From NCBI RefSeq assembly GCF_042649125.1, contig NZ_JBHRYQ010000001.1, positions 4,898,001 through 4,962,000 on the forward strand: a DNA stretch of 64,000 nt. Reading direction: 5' to 3'. Each line of letters begins with the position of its first letter. Within the stretch, counting starts at the first letter, position 1. The position numbers and the translations under genes were made by a program. Shown one piece after another: positions 1 to 8,211 of this stretch. The notes below the pieces were generated by a model. That model searched no databases, was not told the origin of the DNA, and was given only the letters and a program-made list of their open reading frames with translations. Source of the DNA: Leadbetterella lacunae (GTDB lineage Bacteria; Bacteroidota; Bacteroidia; Cytophagales; Spirosomataceae).

Positions 1-1349
1 GCTGCACCATGAAATTAAACGCTACGGCTGAAATGATTCCAGTTACGTGGCCTGAGTTTGGTGCTTTGCATCCGTTTGCTCCAGCAAGTCAGATAAAAGG
101 ATACGCCCAAATGTTTGAAGACTTAGAGCTGTGGCTTTCTGAAATCACGGGTTTTGATCAAGTGTCTTTACAACCTAACTCAGGTGCACAAGGTGAGCTT
201 GCAGGTTTGATGGTTATCAAAGCATATCACGACAACAATGGCGATACGCACAGAAATATAGCACTTATTCCTTCGTCAGCCCACGGTACCAATCCTGCTT
301 CTGCTGTTATGGCCGGTATGAAAGTGGTAGTAGTAAAATGTGACGAAAGAGGAAATATAGATGTGGCTGACTTAAAAGCTAAAGCTGAGTTGCACGTAAA
401 TGACTTATCTTGTTTAATGGTTACGTATCCGTCTACCCACGGAGTTTTCGAAGAAACCATCATCGAGATTTGTGATATCATTCATGCCAATGGCGGTAGA
501 GTGTATATGGATGGAGCAAATATGAATGCCCAAGTAGGCTTAACTTCTCCTGGTAAAATCGGAGCTGACGTGTGTCACCTTAACTTACACAAGACTTTCT
601 GTATCCCTCACGGAGGCGGTGGCCCTGGTATGGGACCAATCGGAGTAGTGAAAGACCTTGCACCATTTTTGCCTGGTAATGCTGTGGTGAAAACCGGGGG
701 AGAACAAGCCATTCACGGTATTTCGGCTGCACCATGGGGCAGTGCGAGTATATTGCCAATTTCGTATGCATACATAGCTATGATGGGAACTGAAGGACTA
801 GAAAATGCAACTAAACTTGCGATTTTTAACGCCAACTACATCAAAGCAAGATTAGAGAAGCACTTCAATATATTATATACGGGTAAAACTGGAAGATGTG
901 CACACGAAATGATTGTGGATTGCCGTCCGTTTAAAATGTCTGCGGGAGTAGAGGTAGAAGACATAGCAAAACGTTTGATGGATTATGGATTTCATGCTCC
1001 TACGGTTTCATTCCCAGTGGCGGGTACGCTTATGATAGAGCCAACCGAGTCTGAGTCAAAAGCAGAATTAGATAAGTTTTGTGATGCTCTGATAGCAATT
1101 AGAGAAGAAATAACAGAAATAGAAAATGGTATTTATCCGAAAGAAGACAACGTATTGGTAAATGCACCGCATACTATGCGAGTAGTGTTAACTGACAGTT
1201 GGGAGAAACCATACAGCAGAGAAAAAGCAGCGTTTCCTTTTGAAGGATTGAAATTTAATAAGTTTTGGCCATCGGTGAGTAGAATTGACTCAGCCTTTGG
1301 CGACCGTAACCTAATATGTGCTTGCGAGCCTGTTGAGGCTTACACTTAA
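1..1349 (+). CDS. gcvP: Glycine dehydrogenase (decarboxylating), P-protein of the glycine cleavage system, C-terminal part
   Basis: The gene is cut by the left edge of the window. The frame is open back to base 3, where Cys-Thr precedes the Met at base 9, matching the internal SCTMKLNA segment of P-proteins, so that Met is not a start. About 448 residues of the C-terminal half are visible. P-protein decarboxylates glycine with pyridoxal phosphate and passes the aminomethyl group to the lipoyl H-protein. The PLP lysine is in LNLHKTFCIPHGGGGPG, with the Lys codon at 591-593. Other conserved stretches are SSAHGTNPASA, VYMDGANMNAQVG and the glycine-rich loop after the lysine. The protein ends with the usual Cys-rich tail (ICACEPVEAYT). 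pabB follows on the same strand after about 40 bases with no terminator visible between them. Confidence 0.97.
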   Translation, partial: CTMKLNATAEMIPVTWPEFGALHPFAPASQIKGYAQMFEDLELWLSEITGFDQVSLQPNSGAQGELAGLMVIKAYHDNNGDTHRNIALIPSSAHGTNPASAVMAGMKVVVVKCDERGNIDVADLKAKAELHVNDLSCLMVTYPSTHGVFEETIIEICDIIHANGGRVYMDGANMNAQVGLTSPGKIGADVCHLNLHKTFCIPHGGGGPGMGPIGVVKDLAPFLPGNAVVKTGGEQAIHGISAAPWGSASILPISYAYIAMMGTEGLENATKLAIFNANYIKARLEKHFNILYTGKTGRCAHEMIVDCRPFKMSAGVEVEDIAKRLMDYGFHAPTVSFPVAGTLMIEPTESESKAELDKFCDALIAIREEITEIENGIYPKEDNVLVNAPHTMRVVLTDSWEKPYSREKAAFPFEGLKFNKFWPSVSRIDSAFGDRNLICACEPVEAYT

Positions 1350-1391
1350 ACCAAACTTTGGATGTTGGATAAGATTTCTGCAAAAAATAAA

Positions 1392-2366
1392 ATGAACAAA
1401 TTAGGACAACTTGCTTGTCCTTTTTTGTTTTTTATGGATTACAAAACCGAGCAGTGTTACGTATCCGAACTTTCGAATATCAAAGAGGAAGACATTCGAT
1501 TTCAGGTAAAGGATGCATATATTCAATTACAAAATTTCGCGGAAAAAGAATTAATTGTAAAATCTGCGATTATTCCGCATCCCGTGGATTTTGAAATCTA
1601 CAAATCTGCATTTGATCGTGTTAAAAACGAGCTTTTGTTGGGCAATAGTTTCCTGACCAACCTAACCGTCGAAACGCCGATTACTTTAAATATGGGCTTA
1701 GAAGAAGTTATTTTTCATGCAAAAGCTAAATATAAACTTTGGGTAAAAGATCAGTTTGTGTGTTTTTCTCCCGAAAGCTTTGCATCGGTAAATCCTGAGG
1801 GAGTTATTTCTTCTTTCCCAATGAAGGGAACACTCACCGCCAAAGAATTTGAGGCAGGTTCTACTGAACTATTGGCACCCAAAGAATATCACGAACACAC
1901 CACCATAGTAGATTTGATACGAAATGATTTGAGTAAAATCTGCGATAAAGTATGGGTGGAGCGTTTTAGATATTTAGATTTTATAAAAAAACAAAACGGC
2001 GAAGGCTTGTATCAGGTTAGTTCTGAGGTGAGTGGGCAACTGCCAACCGATTGGAAATCAAACATGGGCGACTGGTTTATGGAATTGTTACCCGCGGGTT
2101 CTATCACAGGAGCACCCAAAGCCAAGACCGTTGAAATAATAGCCGCTGCAGAAAAAAGCACATATAAGAATGGCGAAAGAGGGTTTTATACCGGTGTTTT
2201 TGGTATTTTTGATGGAGAAAGCTTTACTTCCTCGGTTATGATTCGTTTTATTGAAAATCAAAAACAAGGCTTGGTTTACAAAAGTGGCGGCGGAATAACC
2301 CACCAAAGTGTGGCTGAAAAAGAATACCAAGAATTAATTCACAAAATATATGTCCCAGTTTTTTGA
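1392..2366 (+). CDS. pabB: Aminodeoxychorismate synthase component I (chorismate-binding enzyme)
   Basis: This enzyme converts chorismate to 4-amino-4-deoxychorismate, using ammonia from a glutamine amidotransferase partner, on the way to p-aminobenzoate and folate. The chorismate-binding fold is shown by IRNDLSKIC, PAGSITGAPKAKTVEII, GFYTGVFGIFDG and KSGGGITHQS. SFPMKGT carries the lysine typical of PabB (PIKGT) where anthranilate synthase TrpE has alanine (PIAGT), so PabB is favoured over TrpE. At about 324 residues it is a short PabB without the N-terminal TrpE-like extension. An in-frame Met lies at 1362, but 1392 gives the usual family start MNKLGQ...PFLF. pabC overlaps its end by 17 bases, implying a shared transcript and coupled translation. 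Confidence 0.93.
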   Translation: MNKLGQLACPFLFFMDYKTEQCYVSELSNIKEEDIRFQVKDAYIQLQNFAEKELIVKSAIIPHPVDFEIYKSAFDRVKNELLLGNSFLTNLTVETPITLNMGLEEVIFHAKAKYKLWVKDQFVCFSPESFASVNPEGVISSFPMKGTLTAKEFEAGSTELLAPKEYHEHTTIVDLIRNDLSKICDKVWVERFRYLDFIKKQNGEGLYQVSSEVSGQLPTDWKSNMGDWFMELLPAGSITGAPKAKTVEIIAAAEKSTYKNGERGFYTGVFGIFDGESFTSSVMIRFIENQKQGLVYKSGGGITHQSVAEKEYQELIHKIYVPVF

Positions 2367-2976
2367 AAGTATAAAATGGCAAGACGGTGAGTTTTATTTG
2401 CTGGACTTGCATCAGAAACGGGTAGACAGAACTATGCAGAAGCACTTCCCTAATGCCGAAAAAATAGACCTAAAGTCAGTACTGAATGTGCCCAATGGCA
2501 TAAAGACGGGTTTGTTTAAAGTTAAGGTAATATATGATTATGAGTTAATTAGCGTTAGTTTTGATGCCTATAAAGTTAAAAAGCATAAACAAGTAAAACT
2601 AGTAGAAAACGATACCATCAGTTATGCATTTAAGTCTACCAATAGAGCTGATTTAGAAAAACCAATGCACGGAAATGTAGATTTTGACGATGTTATTTTT
2701 GTGAAAAATGGACTTTTGAGCGATGCTTCTTACAGCAATATCGTTTTTTTTGATAATCAAAAATGGTATACGCCTATGGAATGCTTGTTTGAGGGAGTAA
2801 AAAGAAAATCACTTTTAAATAGTGGAAAAATTGAGGAAAAGAGCATTAAGGTAGATGATTTAAAGCTTTTTTCTAAAATAGCCTTTGTTAATGCCATGCG
2901 AGATTTTGAATATGTGTATGATTTTGAACTAAACGGAAATCAACTCTATCTAAAAGAATCCTCATGCGATATTTAA
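2350..2976 (+). CDS. pabC: Class IV aminotransferase family protein, probable 4-amino-4-deoxychorismate lyase
   Basis: Predicted PLP enzyme that splits aminodeoxychorismate into p-aminobenzoate and pyruvate, the step after PabB. The 208-residue protein is shorter than E. coli PabC (about 270) but has the class IV pattern. Lys95 in AFKSTNRADL is the likely Schiff-base lysine. Further on come a NIVFF strand and an MECLFEGVKR segment, corresponding to the region where class IV enzymes bind the cofactor phosphate. The start lies inside the 3' end of pabB and the end overlaps the next lipoprotein gene by 13 bases. The lyase role rests mainly on this position. By sequence alone a D-amino-acid or branched-chain aminotransferase cannot be excluded. 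Confidence 0.85.
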   Translation: MSQFFESIKWQDGEFYLLDLHQKRVDRTMQKHFPNAEKIDLKSVLNVPNGIKTGLFKVKVIYDYELISVSFDAYKVKKHKQVKLVENDTISYAFKSTNRADLEKPMHGNVDFDDVIFVKNGLLSDASYSNIVFFDNQKWYTPMECLFEGVKRKSLLNSGKIEEKSIKVDDLKLFSKIAFVNAMRDFEYVYDFELNGNQLYLKESSCDI

Positions 2977-3434
2977 TAATAATTTCCTTTCTGTTTTTTA
3001 TTTCTTGTCAAAAGAAAGCCACACATCCGGTCATTTCTATGCCCATTGACAAATACAAACTGGTGTCGGTTTCGCCGGAACAAAACCTGAGTAAGTTTTC
3101 TAAAAAATACAAAAGAGCTAATAATTATTTTGTAATGGATTTTGATTCTGGTGAGTTTTATGGAAAATACCAAGGGACCAAATATGTAGGCAAATATGAT
3201 ATCAAAAAGGTTACTTCTGGTCTAACCAAAGGCTTCAATTACCAAGTTTCGTTGGTTTTTTTAAGTAAAAATGTATTGGGGCAAAATAGTAATTCGGATT
3301 CGTATTTTGATGCATTAACCAAATCTACCCGCATATTTGTATCGCCCGATAGAATAATAGACAGTCAGTATGTTTGGCTAAGAATGGGGAATGAGGAAAA
3401 CTTAGAAATGTTAAAACTCTATTATTTGAGATAA
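2964..3434 (+). CDS. Small predicted lipoprotein of unknown function
   Basis: A 156-residue protein with a lipoprotein signal: a hydrophobic stretch from residue 3 and the lipobox FISC with Cys15 as the lipidated residue, followed by QKK. The mature part has a repeated Tyr/Gly pattern (NYFVMDFDSGEFYGKYQG, then YVGKYDI) that resembles META/HslJ-type small beta domains. The similarity is weak and no family is assigned. It overlaps pabC by 13 bases, so it is probably made from the pab transcript, but no folate role is visible. It ends one base before the convergent NTF2-like gene. Confidence 0.7.
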   Translation: MRYLIIISFLFFISCQKKATHPVISMPIDKYKLVSVSPEQNLSKFSKKYKRANNYFVMDFDSGEFYGKYQGTKYVGKYDIKKVTSGLTKGFNYQVSLVFLSKNVLGQNSNSDSYFDALTKSTRIFVSPDRIIDSQYVWLRMGNEENLEMLKLYYLR

Positions 3435-3905
3435 TTAGGGGTGTTTGGTAATGTAGTTTTCCAAAGTTTGGCTAACTGTTTTTTGAATTTTGGTTTTGAA
3501 AAATCCCGTCCAGCCCAACAAAATTCCCATAGGCCCAAACGCCTGCTTGGCCCACCTGTGAAAATCAAAAGAGTCTGTATGGGTCAAAATTTTACCGTCT
3601 TTTATGACGAATTCTGCATAGATTACATTCACTACTTTTCGGCCAGTTTTTGAGAACGTATATGTTGCCGTCCATTTTGCTTTGGGAAACGCTACGTTAT
3701 CATCTGTAATTTCATAAACCATTTGCATGTCTTTGCCATTTTTTAGGAGCATTTCCCACATTTTACCAGCTTGATAACCGTTTAGGTTTTTAAAGACTTC
3801 GTCGTTAAAAGTTGCTTCTGACAGGTAACAGCCCTTCATGGTTTCACTGTCTTTTTTTTGAAAAGCAGAATAAAAGGTATCGATGAGTTCGTGAGAAAGT
3901 TTCAT
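3435..3905 (-). CDS. NTF2-like (SnoaL-type) family protein
   Basis: A 156-residue cytoplasmic protein with the cone-shaped NTF2-like fold pattern. An N-terminal helix (ELIDTFYSAFQKKDSETMKGCY) is followed by ATFNDEVF, a helix with GKMWEMLL, and strands rich in aromatic residues (WTATYTF, VIYAEFVIKDGKI, HTDSFDFHRWAKQAFG). Members of this superfamily include isomerases, hydrolases and plain binding proteins, so the substrate cannot be read from the sequence. The C-terminal 40 residues (GPMGILLGWTGFFK...) are slightly hydrophobic. It converges with the lipoprotein gene with no gap. On the minus strand TATCTTTT lies about 12-20 bases before the start and is a weak promoter candidate. Confidence 0.8.
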   Translation of the reverse strand: MKLSHELIDTFYSAFQKKDSETMKGCYLSEATFNDEVFKNLNGYQAGKMWEMLLKNGKDMQMVYEITDDNVAFPKAKWTATYTFSKTGRKVVNVIYAEFVIKDGKILTHTDSFDFHRWAKQAFGPMGILLGWTGFFKTKIQKTVSQTLENYITKHP

Positions 3906-4032
3906 GACTTAAAAGTAAAAGATAGGGTATATATAATGAATTGTTAAAAATATATATTCTTTTGTGAATAAGCCAATTGTAGCTTATTTTTATTGGAAAT
4001 ACCTAAATCAGAAAAAGCCTAAATCCTTTATA

Positions 4033-5307
4033 ATGAAAACACTACTCTTCTTTCTTTTTATTCCGTGCGTATCTTTTTCTCAAATTGATTATCGAGTTGA
4101 TTATTATCCGTATACAAACAAAGCAGAAAATGAACTCGTAAAAGGCGATTATATCGCGGCCGTTAATTCATACAATGAAGCTTTTAAAGTCAAAGGCTCT
4201 GTTTTTGCCAAGGATTTGTATAATGCTTCTGCCGCAAAACTGTTGCAAAAAGACCCCGAAGGAGCAAAAAAGTATTTGATTAAACTTGCAAAAAAAGGAG
4301 TGCCTGCCGAATTTTTAGAAAAAAAGCCAATTGGCACCATGTTTGGCTCTTGGTGGTACGACTATAAACCCTTTTATCAGCAGGTTTTTGAGGTGTCAAA
4401 GGAAGCAAATCAGAACGAAATTTGGACAAAATTTGATAGTTTAAGCATTTTGCAATATCATTTGGAAGAGGAGACAAGTACTTTCCCATATATAATAAAT
4501 GGGAAAAAAGTCCAAATAAAAGTAAAAGATTACGATCCAAAAATGTTTTCAGATTCTTTATATTTTACAAATAAAAAAATAAACTATTACACAGACACTA
4601 GTTTAATAAAGAGTGATTTCAAGGTATTTAATGATTCATTAAAAGTAGTTTTAGAAGAAAAAGAAAATGAGTTTTTTGAAATTTTAGAAAAACACGGATT
4701 TGTTTCTGAAGAGTTATTATTCGCAGCTACCAATAATAGTGCGAACTTACCTTCAAAAAGAGTTAAGCGGTATATCTTGAATTATGATAGAAACCTAGAT
4801 TTAATTTTTAATACACAAGCCGATTTTCTTAGATGGTATTTGATGCCGATGTCATTTCGACTTAATATGGATTTGCCTAGGCCTGTAGTAAAAGAAAATT
4901 TAGAAATTAAAAATCAAATATTGGAAGGACTTAAAAATGGAAAAATACTTCCTGAAGTGGCAAATACCTTGCAAAATTATAATGTGGGTATTCATAGAAG
5001 CAACAAAGTTTTAATAAAAGTAAACATAGAAAACCGCTCAGATTGTGACCAAAGTGGAAGGGAGTTTGAGGTGTATTTAAAAAATACGAGTAAAGTAATA
5101 TTGAGTGAGGAAGAAACGAATAATAAAAGAGCAGAGTTTGGACTGTGCAGTATTCAAAATCAATTGCTAAAAGATATATATATACATACTTCTAATATGT
5201 ATTTTATGCTTAATACCGATACTGCTTTTGAAGAAACCACGGTTTCGAGCTGTGAAACCGCCGCTTTGGTGCTGAAAGATGCTGTTTTGATTAAAAACTT
5301 AAACTGA
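4033..5307 (+). CDS. Secreted protein of unknown function with a short TPR-like N-terminal region
   Basis: I do not recognise the family. The frame is open from a GTG at 3964, but Met at 4033 begins a clean Sec signal peptide (MKTLLFFLFIPCVSFSQ) and is preferred, giving 424 residues. After the signal there is a helical stretch with TPR-like spacing (ELVKGDYIAAVNSYNEAF, then NASAAKLLQ, then GAKKYLIKLAKKG). The middle and C-terminal parts are charged and lack known motifs. Two cysteines near the C-terminus (FGLCSIQ, VSSCETA) could form a disulfide. The gene stands alone and its last 9 bases overlap the convergent FemAB-like gene. Probable location is the periplasm or cell surface. Confidence 0.7.
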   Translation: MKTLLFFLFIPCVSFSQIDYRVDYYPYTNKAENELVKGDYIAAVNSYNEAFKVKGSVFAKDLYNASAAKLLQKDPEGAKKYLIKLAKKGVPAEFLEKKPIGTMFGSWWYDYKPFYQQVFEVSKEANQNEIWTKFDSLSILQYHLEEETSTFPYIINGKKVQIKVKDYDPKMFSDSLYFTNKKINYYTDTSLIKSDFKVFNDSLKVVLEEKENEFFEILEKHGFVSEELLFAATNNSANLPSKRVKRYILNYDRNLDLIFNTQADFLRWYLMPMSFRLNMDLPRPVVKENLEIKNQILEGLKNGKILPEVANTLQNYNVGIHRSNKVLIKVNIENRSDCDQSGREFEVYLKNTSKVILSEEETNNKRAEFGLCSIQNQLLKDIYIHTSNMYFMLNTDTAFEETTVSSCETAALVLKDAVLIKNLN

Positions 5308-6471
5308 TTGTTTAGTAGCTGAGCTAAAAGGATTTCTGAATTCCTGTTCGGCGTTATTGCTTCCGATTAGTTTTTCAATCCAAAGTTTAAAACTCAGTTT
5401 GTAAATGTGCTTTTTGAAGTATAAATAATTAAGCTTTTTAACAGGTTTAGCTCCCATGCTCGACTTGGCGACTTCGGCTGTTCTACCTAATTCTATTTTG
5501 TTTTGGTGTTTATTAATAGCTTCGCTAAGTCCAAAATAGAGGATATTGAAGTACAGATTATAGTTTTCGTTTTCCGTATAATCTATCCCAATATAATGAA
5601 TTTCCATTTGGCCATTTCCTGAAAATATATGCGTAGAAAAAGCGATTAATTTTTCATATTTAAACACACCAAAAACTTGCAGATTGTCTCCTAGTAGCTT
5701 CTTTAATTCTAAAAAATATGTGGGTTTTATTTCGCCAAGTTTTACCGTTTGATTTTGCAAAACCTCCAAATAGAGCTCGTAAATGCGTTTTTGGTGAAGT
5801 TTTATGTCTTCAATATTTAATTCTGTAAAAGTTAAAGAATCAAATTTCGCTATTATTTTTTTGTATCTCGATCTATATTTTTTGTCTAAAACCGAAGCGT
5901 AGTCACCCATGTTTTTCCAACTCGGGTCAATGCACATTTGCATGCTGATATCTTGACTAAAAGGAATAAGTTTTTTGCTTATATCAAAAGGGGCATCGCA
6001 TTCTTTTACCAATAAACCCGCAAAGTTTTTCGTTTTTTCGTTTTGTTCTAAAAACTCGACCAAAGCTTCAAATATCTGAACTCTGCAATAGCCTTCTTTT
6101 ATATAAAAACCTTCTTGGTTAGATTTGAAAATATTACCACAAACCAATACGTCTAATGAGCAACTTAGGTTTTCATCGCACTTCGTAAATAGCTCTAATA
6201 GTGATATTCTTAGGTCCGAAATCTTTATTTGATTTAAAGGGAATTTGCTTTTTTGTAGGTAAATAGCCGCAATTTGCTCTTTTTTATCCCAAACAATAAA
6301 AGTTAAACTTTCTACGGAGGTATTCTCTTTATAGAAATTTATTTTATCACTTTTTAGGTGATGGTTATCGGGCAGAAGCTTGTCCCAAATAAGTAAGTTA
6401 TCTTCCTTTAAATCGATTTGACTTAAGGTAAATGTACTTTTTGAGGAAGATTGACAAATATAGCCCAACAT
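5299..6471 (-). CDS. FemAB/GNAT-like N-acyltransferase family protein
   Basis: The roughly 390-residue protein looks like the FemAB-like branch of the GNAT fold. The C-terminal half has a charged helix ending YRSRYKKIIAKFDSLTF, a strand-turn with VFGVFKYEKLIAFSTHIF, the segment MEIHYIGIDYTENENYNLYFNILYFG, and IELGRTAEVAKSSMGAKPV, which resembles the conserved tail of these peptidoglycan-type acyltransferases. The substrate is unknown; amino-acid transfer to a cell-wall or lipid precursor is only a guess. Met at 6471 (MLGYICQSS) is chosen over Met at 6516, because the longer start adds only a basic tail (MQIRIIIQRIF). A promoter-like TATATTTG also falls just inside this start, so the true N-terminus could be shorter. 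Confidence 0.7.
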   Translation of the reverse strand: MLGYICQSSSKSTFTLSQIDLKEDNLLIWDKLLPDNHHLKSDKINFYKENTSVESLTFIVWDKKEQIAAIYLQKSKFPLNQIKISDLRISLLELFTKCDENLSCSLDVLVCGNIFKSNQEGFYIKEGYCRVQIFEALVEFLEQNEKTKNFAGLLVKECDAPFDISKKLIPFSQDISMQMCIDPSWKNMGDYASVLDKKYRSRYKKIIAKFDSLTFTELNIEDIKLHQKRIYELYLEVLQNQTVKLGEIKPTYFLELKKLLGDNLQVFGVFKYEKLIAFSTHIFSGNGQMEIHYIGIDYTENENYNLYFNILYFGLSEAINKHQNKIELGRTAEVAKSSMGAKPVKKLNYLYFKKHIYKLSFKLWIEKLIGSNNAEQEFRNPFSSATKQSV

Positions 6472-6563
6472 TAAAAACTTGGTAAATATGCGTTGAATAA
6501 TAATACGTATTTGCACTCCAAAAGGTTCAGGATTTATTAAGGTTAACTTAATTCAGATATTTT

Positions 6564-6593
6564 TTTGATTCCAAAAAATGTTTTATAGCTTTG
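6564..6593 (+). promoter_or_regulatory. Bacteroidota-type promoter of the methionine locus
   Basis: TTTG at 6564-6567, an 18-base spacer and TAGCTTTG at 6586-6593 match the Bacteroidota -33/-7 consensus (TTTG, then TAnnTTTG). Transcription would begin near 6600, about 35 bases before the riboswitch, which fits a transcript that carries the aptamer. Confidence 0.75.
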
Positions 6594-6634
6594 CAGCATC
6601 AATTCATTCTTCGCTTTTGCAGCTGAATGGTTGA

Positions 6635-6752
6635 TTTATAAAGACGAGTGGAGAGAATAGGCTCTTTGAAACTCGGGCAACCTGCCGATACTTATCGAAA
6701 AGGTGCCAATACCTACCTCAGCGGCTCAACAGTAGCCTCTAGGACTTATAAA
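6635..6752 (+). promoter_or_regulatory. S-box (SAM-I-like) riboswitch upstream of metY
   Basis: The leader has the S-box signature blocks in the right order: GTGGAGAGAATAGGCTC, then TGAAACTCGGGCAACCTGC, then AAAGGTGCCAATACC. The closing helix P1 is visible, with TTTATAAAG at 6635-6643 pairing with CTTATAAA at 6745-6752. S-box RNAs bind S-adenosylmethionine and turn off methionine and sulfur genes when SAM is abundant. The aptamer sits between a good promoter and a terminator, and the next gene is metY, so it most likely controls this locus by transcription termination. Confidence 0.9.
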
Positions 6753-6794
6753 CCAATCAGGCGATTTTCAAATTACTATTGGTTTTGTTTAAAG

Positions 6795-6856
6795 ATTTCG
6801 AGAATCGAAATTTTTCGTCATGCGTTTATCGCACGCACGACGGTGTATTTTTTTAT
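6795..6856 (+). terminator. Riboswitch expression platform: two hairpins and a U-run
   Basis: A small hairpin (ATTTCG 6795-6800 with CGAAAT 6806-6811) is followed by TTTTT. A stronger hairpin follows (CGTCATGCGT 6816-6825 with ACGCACGACG 6833-6842, one mismatch), then GTGTATTTTTTTATTT. Both lie between the aptamer and the metY start, where SAM-dependent terminators are found. The alternative antiterminator pairing was not worked out. Confidence 0.7.
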
Positions 6857-6873
6857 TTAAATTTTATTAAAAC

Positions 6874-8160
6874 ATGTCAGAATTAAGATTCGAAACACAA
6901 CAGCTACATGCTGGCCAAGAGATTGATCCTACTACACAATCACGTGCAGTGCCTATTTATCAAACCACTGCCTATCAGTTTAAAAACTCAGAGCATGGAG
7001 CTAACCTTTTTGCTCTGAAGGAGTTCGGGAATATTTATACCCGAATAATGAACCCGACTAATGATGTTTTTGAGAAAAGAGTAGCGGCATTAGAAGGTGG
7101 AGTAGCAGCTTTGGCTATTAGCTCAGGTCATGCGGCACAGTTTATAGCCATAAACAACGTAACCTCGGTAGGGGATAACTTCGTTACGAGTTCATTTTTG
7201 TATGGCGGAACATTTAATCAGTTTAAAAACTCATTCAAAAACATAGGCGTAGAAGCACGTTTTGCAAATGGTACAGATGCCGAAAGCATAGAAAGCCTTA
7301 TAGATGAAAATACGAAATTGATTTATGTTGAAACCATTGGTAACCCAGGTTTGAATGTGCCAGATTTTGAAAAAATAGCAGCAGTTGCCAAAAAACACGA
7401 CCTTCCACTATTTGTAGACAATACTTTTGGTGCTGGTGGAGCTATATGTCAGCCGCTTAAGCACGGTGCCAACGTAATCGTAGAGTCTGCTACCAAATGG
7501 ATTGGCGGTCACGGTACCACCATGGGCGGTGTGATTGTAGACGGAGGTAATTTTAACTGGGGAAATGGGAAATATCCGCAGTTTACTTCGCCATCGGCGA
7601 GTTATAATGGTTTAGTTTATAACGATGTATTCGGAATCGGTGGTCCTTTTGGAAACATTCAGTTTATCATCAGATGTAGAGTAGAAGGCCTTAGAGATTG
7701 GGGCCCTGCTCAGTCGCCATTTAACTCATTTTTATTGATTCAGGGTTTAGAAACCTTGTCGCTTAGAGTTGAGCGGACTTGTGAAAATGCCCTTGCTTTA
7801 GCAAAATGGCTAGAAAGCCACGAGGAAGTGGAGTCGGTTTCATATCCAGGTCTTGAAAGTCATTCATCGCATGAGCTAGCAAAAAAATATTTGACAAGAG
7901 GTTTTGGTGGTGTGCTTTCATTTAAACTAAAAGGTGGAAGAGAAAGAGCGGAAAAGTTTGTGAATAGCCTAAAACTTATTTCGCACCTTGCAAATGTAGG
8001 AGATTCAAAAACATTAATAATACACCCTGCCTCTACCACGCACTCACAGCTGCCAGAAGCAGACCAGTTGAAAGCAGGTGTAGATCCAAACTTGTTACGT
8101 ATTTCGTTAGGTATAGAGCATATCGAAGATATTAAAGCAGATATAACAGCGGCACTTTAA
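6874..8160 (+). CDS. metY: O-acetylhomoserine sulfhydrylase (O-acetylhomoserine aminocarboxypropyltransferase)
   Basis: PLP enzyme of the Cys/Met metabolism family. It joins O-acetylhomoserine with sulfide to give homocysteine (direct sulfhydrylation). The 428-residue length is normal for MetY and longer than MetB/MetC. The Schiff-base lysine is Lys208 in ESATKWIGGHGTTMGGV. Other family blocks are GGVAALAISSGHAAQ, TSSFLYGGTFNQF, VDNTFGAGG and IIHPASTTHSQL. The GNYxR-like NIYTRIMNPT block near residue 50 is present. The start follows the SAM riboswitch terminator by 18 bases. metX, which makes its substrate, lies next on the same strand but behind its own terminator hairpin. Confidence 0.96.
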   Translation: MSELRFETQQLHAGQEIDPTTQSRAVPIYQTTAYQFKNSEHGANLFALKEFGNIYTRIMNPTNDVFEKRVAALEGGVAALAISSGHAAQFIAINNVTSVGDNFVTSSFLYGGTFNQFKNSFKNIGVEARFANGTDAESIESLIDENTKLIYVETIGNPGLNVPDFEKIAAVAKKHDLPLFVDNTFGAGGAICQPLKHGANVIVESATKWIGGHGTTMGGVIVDGGNFNWGNGKYPQFTSPSASYNGLVYNDVFGIGGPFGNIQFIIRCRVEGLRDWGPAQSPFNSFLLIQGLETLSLRVERTCENALALAKWLESHEEVESVSYPGLESHSSHELAKKYLTRGFGGVLSFKLKGGRERAEKFVNSLKLISHLANVGDSKTLIIHPASTTHSQLPEADQLKAGVDPNLLRISLGIEHIEDIKADITAAL

Positions 8161-8169
8161 TGATTTTTT

Positions 8170-8211
8170 GGGGCTTAGTAAGAAATGGCTAAGCTCCTAT
8201 TTTTTTGTTTT
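8170..8211 (+). terminator. Intrinsic terminator or attenuator between metY and metX
   Basis: GGGGCTTAG at 8170-8178 pairs with CTAAGCTCC at 8189-8197 (9 pairs, one G-U), followed by TATTTTTTTGTTTT. The hairpin begins 10 bases after the metY stop and its U-run ends at the metX start codon. It would reduce read-through into metX, and it shows that the upstream in-frame Met at 8185 is not the start. Confidence 0.75.

Noticed and set aside
227..771. Two minus-strand open frames inside gcvP
   Set aside because: They are antisense shadows of a strongly conserved P-protein segment and have no recognisable protein features.
6455..6462. TATATTTG on the minus strand as a promoter for the FemAB-like gene
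   Set aside because: It lies inside the coding frame just after the preferred start and no good downstream start codon is nearby, so it is probably chance in AT-rich sequence.
8185..8211. Longer metX start at 8185
   Set aside because: This segment is the 3' half of the metY terminator hairpin and its U-run; the conserved MetX N-terminus begins at 8212.
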